Shown here piece after piece: positions 36,216 through 46,939 of a stretch of 64,000 bases of DNA. The stretch is from contig CM070588.1 of the NCBI GenBank assembly GCA_036346355.1, positions 14,183,914 through 14,247,913 on the forward strand. Reading direction: 5' to 3'. A model generated the notes under the pieces. That model searched no databases. It saw only the letters and a program-made list of their open reading frames with translations, and was not told the origin of the DNA. Positions within the stretch are counted from its first letter, which is position 1; the number at the start of each line of letters is the position of its first letter. A program made the translations under genes and the position numbers. Source of the stretch: Rhipidocladum racemiflorum (lineage: Eukaryota; Streptophyta; Magnoliopsida; Poales; Poaceae).

Positions 36216-37356
36216 ATCTCCCCCTTGATGAAAACATTGGCAACACCAAATAGAATTGAACATTTGGCATTCACTTTACAAAAGATTTTGAAATCCAAAG
36301 GATCAAGGACCAAAAAGAGAAAACACAGAATTCCCCCTTTGACCAAAATGCAAAACAAAATCTCCCCCTGAGAAGGAAAATGTGTGTGAATGTGCAATGT
36401 GCCCAAAAATTCCAAAATTCTCCAAACTTCTCCAAAAATTCTCAAATTTCCAAACACAACTCCCCCTTTTCTTCTCCCCCTTTTTCCTTAAACTTTTCAA
36501 TGATTCCCAAATTTCTCCCCCTTTGACAATGGATTCATCAAGAGTACAAAATAGAGAATTTGTTCAAAAATTTTCTTGTAGCAATGATTTCACAAGAACA
36601 AACAAAGGAGTGCCAAGATAGGAAAAGATGAGCTTATTCGATCATATAACCTTATATATCACATAATATGCAAAATACATGATCTTGATGTGATTTTAAC
36701 AAGTTATGGAATGACATGCATCTCAACCTCAATTCAGTCAACTATAGCCAAGTACTAAGAAAAACCCTTAGTAGAAAAACAAAGGCTCAAAATTAAAGCA
36801 ACTAACAACTCTGGGCGAGCAAGTAGTTTCAACTCCAATCTAGTAAACCAATTTAATCTTTAAAACAGTAAACTGCATGTGGCATGCTTGAATCATACTT
36901 CTTTTATTTCCTTGAAGTGGCATGCTTGAAGCATACATCTTGTCTTTGAGGGAATGGCATGCTTGAAGCATACATCTTATCTTTTAGGGAAAGCATTCCT
37001 GAAGCACATAACTTGAGGTTTTTGCTTTTAACAACCCTTTTTTTAACTGATTCCCTTTTCCTTTATTTTTTTATTGTAAACATGCAAGGAGATTAAAAGG
37101 TCTTTTGAAAGAGTAAAGCTGAAAACACACTTGCTTCATAGCCCAAATTTGTCAAGAAGATTCAATAACAAGCCTAGAAGAGTAAGATATCATAGAGTAT
37201 TTAGCTTTAGGCAATCAGTCTAGGGAATTCCGCAATGTCATTTTTAGTTCAAGTGAGACAATTAGATTATCATATATTAGCTCAATTACATAACATATAA
37301 AGAAATATGATAAAGTGAGCTTATCAAGTGAAAGAACTTGGCAAGGAAACTCCCCC
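36216..37356 (-). other. 3' untranslated region of element C
   Basis: About 1.1 kb between the RNase H stop and the 3' LTR. It has several pyrimidine-rich CTCCCCCTTT runs (36220, 36330, 36360, 36465, 36512; purine-rich on the sense strand) and a short tandem repeat at 36881-37020. No gene. Confidence 0.65.
36881..37020. repeat. Tandem repeat, period about 37 bp, 3-4 copies
   Basis: Copies start at 36881, 36919 and 36956 with GGCATGCTTGAA(G/T)CATAC; a fourth decayed copy begins near 36993 (AAGCATTCCTGAAGCAC). The TGCTTGAAGCA core is itself a short inverted repeat. Confidence 0.75.
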
Positions 37357-37725
37357 TCAAAACAAACCCATTGGATGAACAATCCCAAGTTCTCCCCGAA
37401 TAAAAGCAAAACGAGAAGAAGACAAAGGTTTTGTGAAAATGTCTGCCAATTGATGTTCAGTATCCACATGATGAAGCACAATGTTGCCTTTTTCAACATG
37501 ATCTCTAAGAAAGTGAAATCTGATATCAATGTGTTCAAGAAAGAGAATTACTCAAGAAGTGGCATGAACCAGATGTACTTTTTCTATCAATTCTACATCC
37601 TCCAAATTCAGCATCAGAGAAAGCTCTTAAACTAATGCATGAGGAAGCAGAAAGTCAAATGCCAAAATCTTGAGTACCACGGAGATACCTTAAAATCCTC
37701 TTGATAGCTTGTCGATGTGAAGCAC
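37357..37725 (-). pseudogene. Copia RNase H fragment (element C)
   Basis: Read on the minus strand: IKRILRYLRGTQDFG, then a broken piece with KSTSGSCHFL, then HIDIRFHFLRDHVEKGNI and LADIFTKPLSSSRFAFIRGELGI with a TGA stop at 37357-37359. These are the end of the connection and RNase H of a Sire/Maximus-type element. Part of the RNase H core is deleted. The right side is cut by G3 at 37726. Confidence 0.82.
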
Positions 37726-37730
37726 GCGGG

Positions 37731-40700
37731 TGTCGGGACCCCGAATGTGCAAATCCGGACCCTCTGTGTATTCAGCACTAGTCCAGGAACGCGCTAGTGC
37801 ACACAGTCTTAACATCGGTAAATATCACAATCATACCAATCGATACTATCAAAGTACTTTATTTAAATAACCAAACTGGTTACTCAACCTTATGGTCAAG
37901 TCACAAATGTACGCCTCGCAGGACGATACTTATTAAAAAGAGAAATAATAGCAGCGGAAAATCAAATAAGGTAACATCGTGGCGCCATCCAAAGATACCA
38001 CAGGCAACTGATTGGCTCGCTTCCCTAAGTAGACGGATCCTCTTGGAGTTCCTCCTCCAAAGCTGGTGTAGTCTCCTCTTCAACTGGTGTTGTATTGAGG
38101 CAAGGGTGAGTACTTGGTACTCAAAGAAGTCATGCATGTAATGCAGGCTAATATACTATATGCATGGCTTGGTACAAAGGAATAGCTCAAGGTATATTTG
38201 CGATAACTTGACATTTGAAAAGTAATATAAGTAGATTCGAAAGCAGTAGAAATAAGTAAAGCGTAAATAACTTTTCAAGAAGTTTAATAAACATTTTTCC
38301 CCATCCTAAACCATATTTCTATCATTTTCATTACTAAACCAAACCAACCTTTCAAATCAAAGTTATTTTCAGAAAGTCTAACCCTTGACTGTAATTCCCG
38401 AGCGATGTCCAATACCGCGGACACGGCTATTCGAATAGATTCTAAACTCTGCAGAGGTTATGCACTTTACCCACAAGATACAGTCAAACACCACAAAGGC
38501 GAGTTCCCGTAACAAAGTCTTTCGGAAACCTCTAACAATACAAGTGGTCCTCCCTGCTATTGTGCAAGACTAACCCTTCCCTTCGCTAAGGCGAAGTCTA
38601 GGCCAATCAACCGTTAGATGGGTACCTGGCCTCACCCAGACGCTCCCCGTACAACTTACACAAAGGGTGTAGTTGACCTCCTGAGGTCCCACAGGTACGT
38701 TATTAGCAACTTAGTCAACTAGGTCCGTCCCATTACAGACATGTGGTTGCACGTTAGACCCAGTTCAAAGGCTTGCAAGGTTAAGTCCTTAGGGTGACCA
38801 GGGCAAGACTACCCGAAGAACCAAATCAACATCCCCAATGCCACAATCGCCCACTGATTACTCTTGCCACATGCCCTGGCCGAAATCGTTTATCAAACCC
38901 CAGTTGATTACCATGCACCACGTGCCATCAACATCACATGATACCTTTCCAAAACAGGTTCAATATATCATTAAGTCAATATTAACATTTGATTGTCCAA
39001 AATCATGTCATGAGCACGTAGCAGGTCTAAGCAGTATACTACAACGGTCTAAAACCCATGTTGGCAATCTAATAATGTCCAACTAGTAATCCACAACTAG
39101 GGTGACAAAGGGTCATGGCACATACTTAAGTAATCAAGGTGTCATACAGCAAATTGGTATTTATCTAACCCCCATGTTTAAACCAAGTATTTTTCTAATT
39201 GAACTAGCATGCAATAGTTTAAATCAAAATAGATTTTGAAATATGATCAACATGGTCAAAGCACAACTTGCCTTCAAAAAGTACTTGCTCTTGGTCTTGA
39301 GTTGAATCCTGAGTCAATACTTCTCCTTCGAATCCTTCCGGCACTTCAACGTCTACTCGTAAAGCGTGCAAATAGCAAATACACAAATAAACAATAGGCA
39401 AAAAGTGTCCAAACATCCAAATAAAATCCATAAACAGAAAGAACATAATTTTATGGATTTTTAGAAACTGGAATCGTCAAATTTGGAGTTAAAACGCAAA
39501 AGTTATGATTATTTAAAGTTTAAATAATCGATTAAATAATTTTACAGAGAAAAACTTTAGTCCAAAAATTAAATAAAATTCATATTTAGGTAGATCTCAA
39601 TTTTATACAAATTTAGAAATTTGAATCACTCAAATCGGAGTTGAAACGCAAAAGTTATAAGCGTTTGAAGTTTGAATCTAAATCTGAAATCATTATTTCG
39701 AATTAATAAATCATTTTCTTTTCGAAATTAATTATTGCGTCGGCATGGACACGTGGCAGCCTCTCGATTGGTTGGTGGCGCCACCGGTCCATGGACTTGG
39801 TCCACGCCGGCTCGGGTCTACCGTGGACTCGGTCCACGATTCTACGTGAGGCCCGACATGTGGGCCCGCTCGGGTAGCGTCATCGGCCCGGCGTCGGGAG
39901 CTCGGCCAGTCGGCGGCAGTGGAGTCCCAACTGCGGCGTCATGGGTGGACGTCGGCGCTTGGCTGGGTCGGGCCCGACATGCGGGCCCTCGACACGCGGG
40001 CCCAGCGTGTCGGCGTCACTGCCAGCGGCGTGGGCCGGTGGCCGCGGCGGTCGGGCTTCCCGACACGTGGCGCCAATCCCGGCCGTTGATTTGAAATTAG
40101 CCGGCCCCGATTAGATCCAGGGTTAACGCGTTGAATCTACTCGATGATCGTGGGCCGTTCGATCTAGATCGGACGGTCCAGATCTAATCCTATAAGAATC
40201 ACTACCACGGCACGTGGCGATTGTGAACCGTTGGATCTTGATCCAACGGTCCAGATCTAATCGGGTTTGGAACACGTGAACTCACCTCAACCGCACGATC
40301 AAGATCGGACGGTCCACAGAGCTCGCGAGGGTGATGGCGACACGGCGGTGCTGCAGCCACCGGAGACGAGAACGATGACGAGCCCGACGGCGTTTCGGGG
40401 TTGCTCCGGCGAGATGAGTCCTCCCTTCGGGTGCGTCTCGTCACGGGGATTCCGGATCTGGGCTCCTTCTCGGCGGAAGACGACGGATGGCGGCGAAATC
40501 GAGCAAAACCCGCGGCGGAGTGGCGCTCAACTACGGCGAGCTCGCACGGGCAAACGGCGGCGGCTCAGGCGAGATGGCTCGGGGAAACGGGTGCGCAAGG
40601 ATGAGGGCAACCTCGGGGCGTGACCAGGGCTTTAAATAGCCTCGGCGTTCGTGCCCGAGACGGAAACCTAATTCTACACGGCGGCGGGCGCGGCGCGTGA

Positions 40701-41256
40701 GTCCGGCCGGACTGGCGGAGACGATGACGCTCACCGCCCACGTGGCACAATCAACGGCCACGATCGCGTGGACGCGATCGGATCCGGGCCGGATACGGCT
40801 CGAACCGGTACGGGCGGATCTCAGCCGTTGGATCTTGATCCAACGGTTGGGATTGATTAGGGTTTTGAGCTGGTTTGATCGAGTCAACTGGCTCGGGTCG
40901 GACTCGAGTCCGACTGGTTCGACTTCGATCGGATGAACAAGATTTGACCCGTGTTGAATTTCCAGCGATTTAATATTTAAAATAATTCCCAGTAATTCAT
41001 TTAATTCATTAAAAATAGCAAATGACTCAGAAAAATTCCAGAAAAATTCTGGAAAATATTTTGGATCATTTTGGACTCAAATAAAATATTTCCAACAAAA
41101 TTTTATTTGGAAAATTAAATTCTCTAATTATTTCAAAATGGAATAAATTCAAATAAATTCCAAATAAATCCAAATAAATTCCAGAAAATTCCAAAAATTC
41201 ACCGAAGTACCAAATCACACATGAATTCAAGAAAAGCAAAATTTTGGGGTGTTACA
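37731..41256 (-). repeat. 3' LTR of G3 (3526 bp)
   Basis: TGTCGGGACC...GGTGTTACA. TATA box TTTAAATA (plus strand) at 40631-40638. The GC-rich stretch at 39740-40080 has CGGCGTCGG-like words where the other copy has CTGACGTCAG. Confidence 0.94.
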
Positions 41257-41299
41257 AACCTCCCCCCCTTAATAGAATCTCGTCCCCGAGATTCAGGGC

Positions 41300-41660
41300 T
41301 TACTAAAGGAATAGGTCTGGAAACTCTTTCTTCAAATCCTCTTCGCGCTCCCAAGTCGCTTCGCTTTCTTCATGGTTGCTCTACTGAACTCTACAGAAAC
41401 GGGTTGACTTGTTTCTAGTCTCTCGATCCATTGTGTCTAGAATCCTCACGGGATGCTCCTTATAAGTCAAATCCTCTTGCAACTCAATTGACTCTAGCGG
41501 TGTCCGTTCCTCAGGAACTCGGAGACACTTCTTCAACTGGGACACATGGAATACGTCATGCACTCCTGCTAACGACTGCGGCAACTCCAGCTGATAAGCA
41601 ACTTCGCCTCTGCGACTCAAAATCTTAAATGGTCCAACATAACGGGTGCGAGTTTCCCTT
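41300..41660 (-). pseudogene. C-terminal pol tail of G3, chromodomain-like
   Basis: The frame at 41381-41620 reads SRRGEVAYQLELPQSLAGVHDVFHVSQLKKCL and HPVRILDTMDRETRNKSTRFCRVQ on the minus strand. This is the segment linking integrase to the chromodomain in plant chromoviruses; RILDT...RFCRVQ is the first half of the degenerate chromodomain. The remainder (about 41300-41380) is in other frames. Chromodomains of this group guide insertion into heterochromatin. Confidence 0.75.
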
Positions 41661-42500
41661 TGGCATGGAACCTCTTAACTCCCCGAGAGGCGTAACTCGA
41701 GGTATACAAAGTCCTCTGGTTCAAAACTCAAATCTCGGCGACGATTGTCGGATAACTCTTCTCACGAGATTGGGCTATCTTCAACCTTTCTCTAATCATG
41801 GCGATCTGCTCTTGACCTCTTGAAGAATATCGTGCCCAAAGACACGGCGCTCGCCGGTCTCATTCCAATTCAATGGCGTCGACAGTGGTCGACCATACAA
41901 AGGCCTCAAAAGGTGACATCTCAGAACTAGCCTGGTAACTATTATTGTAATCGAACTCGGCATACGGCAAACTCTTATCCCAAGAGGTAGCATAAGCTAA
42001 TGCACAAGCTCTCAACATATCCTCCGAATCTGGTTGACTCTTTCGGTCTGTCCATCCGTCTGTGGATGATAAGTCATCTTGAAGTTCAAACGGGTTCCCA
42101 TGGCTTCATGCAACTTATTCCGAACCTTGAGGTAAATTGGGTACCTCTGTCCGATACGATCCTCTTGGGCACTCCGTGCAAACAGACAATCCGATCATGT
42201 ATAATTACGCTAATTTATCTCCCGAGTAAGTGGTCTTCACGGGGATAAAATGGGCTACTTTAGTCAAGCGATCCACTATAACCCATATGGAGTCATAACC
42301 TCCTTGAGTCTTGACAAACCGGTAATGAAATCCATTCCGATTTCCTCCCACTTCCACTCGAGGTATTTTCAGCGGTTGTAGCAATCCTCGCTGGTCTCGA
42401 TGCATTGCCTTGACTCTCGGCATACGCCGCACAATGCAACATGCTCGGCAACTTCCCGTTTCATACTCGGCCACCGCATCTCTCCTTCAGATCCTGATAC
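41660..42500 (-). pseudogene. Gypsy integrase (G3)
   Basis: Minus-strand motifs over several frames: ACCIVRRMPRVKA (remains of the zinc-binding part), LLQPLKIP, then YDSIWVIVDRLTKVAHFIPVKTTYSGDKLA of the catalytic core, and farther on PLNWNETGERRVFG. The core DRLTK region is clean but the chain is broken by several one-base shifts, for example CCGAAT at 42023-42028 where the family pattern calls for CCAGAAT. See the finding on CAG/CTG sites before treating this as decayed. Confidence 0.82.
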
Positions 42501-43330
42501 ATCTTGGCGCTTCCAGGATGAATTGAATACTTGGAGTCATGGGCTTCTTCCGAATCGCTTGCTTTAACTCCTTCTTGTTAGGCACACAAATCCGATCCTT
42601 CATCCATAACGTGCCTTGCTCATCCAACTTGAAGTCCTCTGCCTTGCCTTCCTCCTTGATGGACTTAATCCTACGGATCTTGTCATCATCCTTCTGTCCT
42701 TCTCGGATCTGGTCCTCTAAAGTAGGCTTTACTTCCAATGCGGCCAAGAATCCGCTAGGTACAACCTCAATCTTCATTTTCCGAAAATCCTTACATAACT
42801 CATCCTGGCTTGTGGCTAGCAACGTACTCACGGTATGGCTTTTCCGACTCAGAGCATCGGCTACTACGTTGGCCTTCCCGGGATGGTAATGGATTCCAAC
42901 ATTATAGTCTTTGATCAACTCTAACCATCTCCTCTGCCTCATATTCAGATCCGACTGGGTGAATATGTACTTAAGGCTCTTATGATCCGTATATACTTCA
43001 CATCTGTTTCCAATCAGATAGTGACGCCATATCTTCAAAGCATGCACTACGGCAGCCAACTCTAAGTCATGTGTCGGATAATTTTCCTCATGCGGCCTCA
43101 ACTGCCTTGATGCATAAGCGACGACCTTTCCATTCTCAGACAAAGACACATCCAAGTCCTTGGCGCGATGCGTCACAATAAATATCGAAGCTTTGAGCAA
43201 CATCCGGTAGAACTAACACCGGTCCGATGTCAATCGCTTCTTGATTCTGAAATCCTTTCTCACATTCTCAAGGCGTCCATGCAAACTTCTTTTCCTTCTT
43301 CAAAGAATTGCGTAAGAGGTTTCGCAATTG
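42500..43330 (-). pseudogene. Gypsy RNase H (G3)
   Basis: An open frame at 42487-43203 reads VVAYASRQLRPHEENYPTHD, LELAAVVHALKIWRHYLIG, EVYTDHKSLKYIFTQSDLN, YHPGKANVVADALSRKSH, then the spacer before integrase with DEQGTLWMKDRICVPNKKELKQ. The RNase H residues (the Asp in YTDHKSL and in VADALSR) are present. The N-terminal piece (about 43200-43330) is in another frame. Confidence 0.88.
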
Positions 43331-44152
43331 TCGAGAAGCCTTCGATGAAACGGCGGTAGTATCCTGCCATTCCAAGGAAACTCCGAATCTGGTCACCGTC
43401 TTTGGTCGCTCCCAATGTAACACGCCTTCTACTTTGCTTGGATCTACTGGCGACTCCTTCTGCGGTCATTACATGTCCAAGAAACTCCACCTTGTCCTTC
43501 CAAAAATCACATTTGCTGAACTTGGCGAAAAGTTGTCGTTCCTCGGCTTTTCCAAAACTCGCCTTAAGTGTTCGGCATGTTCATCCTCTGTCTTGGAGTA
43601 GATTAGGATATCGTCTATGAACACGACGACAAACTTGTCCAAATATTCCATGAACACCTTATTCATCATATTCATGAAATAAGTGGCGCATTAAATCGAC
43701 CCAAAGGACATAATCAGAACTCGTAATGTCCATATCTTGACGAGAATGCGATCTTGAATATCTTCTGATCGGATCTTCAACTGATGGTATCCAGATCTCA
43801 GATCAATCTTGGAGAAAACTCCGGCTCCTCTCAGCTGATCAAACAAATCATCTATCCTGGGTAGCGGATACTTATTCTTCACGGTGACTTCATTGAGCGC
43901 ACGATAGTCAATGCACATCCTGAAACTCCCGTCCTTCTTCTTGACAAACAAAACTGGTGCTCCCCACGGTGACGAACTCGGTCTGATAAATCCTTTCTCC
44001 ATTAACTCTTCTAGCTGTTTCTTCATCTCTACCAACTCCTCGGTAGACATCCGATAGGGTCTCTTTGCTATCGGTCTTTGTGCAGTACAAGCTCTATCAC
44101 AAACTCTATGTCCCTGTCTGGCGGCATACCAGGTAGATCTTCTGAAAGACAT
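43330..44152 (-). pseudogene. Gypsy reverse transcriptase (G3)
   Basis: The frame at 43691-44152 carries RPYRMSTEELVEMKKQLEE, GFIRPSSSPWGAPVLFVKKK, DYRALNEVTVKNKYPLPRIDD and FSKIDLRSGYHQLKI; the next frame (43469-43675) carries MNMMNKVFMEYLDKF and the catalytic VFIDDILIYSK; the next (43260-43490) carries EFLGHVMTAEGV and IRSFLGMAGYYRRFIEGFS. All core motifs are intact, with one-base shifts between frames near 43680 and 43480. Confidence 0.9.
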
Positions 44153-44202
44153 CTCGGGTACTCATTCACTACCGGACATCCTCTATGCTGATTGCCTTGG
44201 TA

Positions 44203-44640
44203 TCAATTAACCATCAACTGTCCATCTCTAACTGCAGTGGCTTGAAATTCCACTTTCTTCCCACACGGGCTCTCAACTGAGATAGTCCTTCGTCCACAAT
44301 CCAATACGGCCTTGTGCTTGGATAACCAATCCATTCCCAATATGACGTCTAAGGTCTGGGTCTCCAAAATTATAAGGTTTGCTAGGAATTCTATTCCATC
44401 TATTAGTATTCTTACCCCGGAACATCCTACTTTCGTTCGGAGTTCGGAACCAGGGGTTTGAACCAAAAGCATGCATCTAAGTCTTGCAATTCCCAAATCA
44501 TTTCTAGTAGCAAAGCCTTGCGAAACAAACGAATGCGAAGCTCCAGAGTCAAACAAAATCGCTGCAGTATTGAGTTAACAAGTAACTTACCCGATGCGAT
44601 GTCCGTAGCATTCTCGCAGTGCCTCTGCGGTGACATGGTT
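44203..44640 (-). pseudogene. Gypsy aspartic protease (G3)
   Basis: FDSGASHSFVSQGF holds the catalytic DSG; then LRCMLLVQTPGSELR, CSGVRILIDGIEFLANLIIL, LDVILGMDWLSKHKAVLDC and KKVEFQATAVRDGQLMVN. The upstream link to gag (about 44557-44640) is frame-shifted. Confidence 0.88.
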
Positions 44641-45729
44641 GACTCGGCCTCTCACCACGATGCAGGGTGTGGCTCACAGTCTTTGGCGTCCTAGCTGGGT
44701 GGTTCCTAGATTGAAGCGGCCGGGGTCGCTCTGCTGTCTTCTTTGGACAAGCTGTTGGCGAAGTGTCTGGCTCGTTGCGATTGTAGCAGCGTCTCACGGT
44801 TCCTTCTTTGTTGCACGAGTAAGCGTTTCTAGCGGGGTCGGGGTGCAGTAGTTTTGATTGACAGGTCTTGGTCTTTGAGGATGGTGTCCTTGTTGCATTA
44901 CGTGGTTGGAATCAAGAATTGATTTGGTGCAACTCTCAAGCGCTGTGCGTTCCCTGGCGTGATCCTTCTTTGTTGCATCCTGCGCTTCTGTTCTCATCCG
45001 GTTCCTTGCGCTTGTCCTCAAGAATAAGTGCCTTATTCACCAACTCTTGGAAATCTGGAAAGGTGTGGGTGATCAACCCTACTTGCAATCCTGAGTTAAG
45101 TCCCTTCATAAAAGCGAGGTATGCGGATTTATCTGTCGCTACATCCTCAGTGCGTAGCGTGCTAGGCTGTGTGAACTTGTTCGTAGTCGGCCACCGGTGA
45201 TTACCTTGCTTTAATGCTCAACTCCTCCTTCTTAAGGTCCATGATTCCTTCAGCACGTGATCTTTGTCGGAATGCAGTGTGAACTCTTCCCAAGTGATAT
45301 CTTGAGGGTTCTCTTGCGTGGCACGTAAATTCTCCCACCATTCGGTAATTGTTCCTTCCAACCGATGAGAAGCGTAGAGTACCTTCTCATTTCCTATGCA
45401 TTGAGCTATGTGTAGCTTCCTCTCGATTGATCTTAACCAATCATCGGCCTCCAATGGATTGGCATTCCCCAGAAAGTGGGTGGGTGGGTCCTCATGAACT
45501 CGACAGTCTTGTATTACGGCGTGGTCCCTCGCTAACTTGATTGGGTGTGGCTCGAAGCGGTGACGTGCTGCATTTGTTGCATCATAGCATGCATCAATCG
45601 AGTGCAGGCGGCGAGAAAAGCTCCGAAATTCTGCACATCCAGTGGTGGTGCTGGTGCTCCATCATTGGGGTTTTCTGCTGGGCGAGAACCACTTCCATTG
45701 CTTCCAAAGTTTCTGCGGGTGTTCACCAT
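44640..45729 (-). pseudogene. Gypsy gag (G3)
   Basis: Start ATG at 45727-45729 (MVNTRRNFGSNGSG). N-terminal PPLDVQNFGAFLAACTRLMHAMMQQMQ. Core near 45218-45454: ADDWLRSIERKLHIAQC, SHRLEGTITEWWENL, NPQDITWEEFT. The later part and the CCHC zinc knuckle (about 44740-44790) are spread over frames. Several shifts match lost bases at CAG/CTG when compared with G2, for example GTTCGTAGTCGG near 45179 against GTTCAGATACTCAG in G2 near 27224. Confidence 0.85.
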
Positions 45730-46009
45730 CTGTCGATTTGCTCTAGGTTTAGAGATGAGAAGGAAACAAGAATAGACAAGTAGTATGGAACTTATGCGGG
45801 GCGAAAGGTGTAGCCTTAAGGTCCAACTTTATTATTAGTAACTTGGTATGGCTGCTTACAATGCCTAAGGGCCTTGCAACACATAACGCACACTCGACAA
45901 ACAAAGCAAATCCAAATCGAACTAACTCTGGAGTCTAACGCCTAAAGGGTGACTCTTTATTCTATGACGCGACTCGGCGAAGGAGTCTCACTATAGAACC
46001 TATGCTCAC

Positions 46010-46760
46010 TCATCGAGAAAACCTCCACGGCCTGGGTGCGGATCTTTGCGGCATAGGCGCGAAACGATCGCCATGTCCAAAGAATCGTGTCCTCTATGGT
46101 AGTCGAAGAAGCGGTGTCCTCATCGAGATCGACTCCTCTGGATCTGGCTCGTGTAGCTCGAAATCTTGGCTCGGGTCCGTCCATACAAAGTCATCTCCAA
46201 CTCGTCAATCCTTCGCAGAAGGTGTGCCACATACTCTTGAGCTTCCCGCCATCTGTTCTTCTCTGTCGTGATCTCCTTGCGGGCCTTCTGTAGCTCCTTG
46301 CCTGTATTATCTAGTACGTCCTCCTGGGCGACGACAAATCGTGCCAACTGTGTAACCGTGGCATCCTCATCCTGAATCTCCTTTGGGTCAAGAAGGTTAT
46401 TGCTACGCGGATGGTAACGGAACACCGTACTCTCCAATTCTCTGGCGTAGATACGGGTGATGTGCCGCATTGCTCGTCGTGATACTTCTTGGATACCCAT
46501 CTGCATTGTAGATCTCCTGGCGGTCTGATGTATCGAGCGATTGCACTGGCCCTTTTTCCTAGCGGTACCTCAATCCTCACGTCACAAGCCTTGATCAATC
46601 CCGCTTCTCGATCACTTCCACTTGGTATTGGGGCTTCTCAAAATCTCAGAGTCGTAGCATATGCCAAAGTTCCGCGGCGTGACCAACTCCCAGATCAACG
46701 TAGTTGAACTCTTCCTCCATCTGTCACAAGAGTGCTTTACGTAAGAACTCGGAATTTTTA
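46010..46760 (-). pseudogene. orf0 of G3 (extra frame before gag)
   Basis: The frame at 46120-46506 reads MQMGIQEVSRRAMRHITRIYARELESTVFRYHP split over the family motif, then TVTQLARFVVAQEDVLDN, WREAQEYVAHLLRRIDELE and LYGRTRA. The N-terminal part (46507-46740, with EFFYV, ELWHMLRL-like and VRIEVPLGKR pieces) and the acidic tail (46010-46120) are in other frames. It is homologous to orf0 of G1 and G2. Confidence 0.75.
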
Positions 46761-46922
46761 AATTGTGACAAGGTAAGGGAAAATTTCAGCAAGAGACAAG
46801 AAAAGAGAGAAGGGGATAAGTCGAGATGTCATTTCTTATCTTGACAAACTTTTAGCTTTTAGAAAATAGGTTTTATCCTCACTACGACCATTCTAGCTAG
46901 GGTTGAGCCTACAGCCAAGTAT

Positions 46923-46935
46923 GGCTCTGATACCA
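46923..46935 (-). other. Primer binding site of G3 (initiator-Met tRNA)
   Basis: Minus strand TGGTATCAGAGCC, four bases (GAGG) from the LTR edge at 46940. Confidence 0.92.
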
Positions 46936-46939
46936 CCTC

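Noticed and set aside
37797..38141. 114-codon frame in the G3 left LTR, repeated at 47006-47359
   Set aside because: Lies in the U5 part of the LTR, against the element orientation, and its end differs between copies; no motif.
40267..40623. 118-codon frame in the G3 LTR (also at 49543-49843) with Arg-rich product
   Set aside because: Antisense to the element, GC-rich, and altered by the CAG/CTG-linked differences between copies, which a real coding frame should not tolerate.
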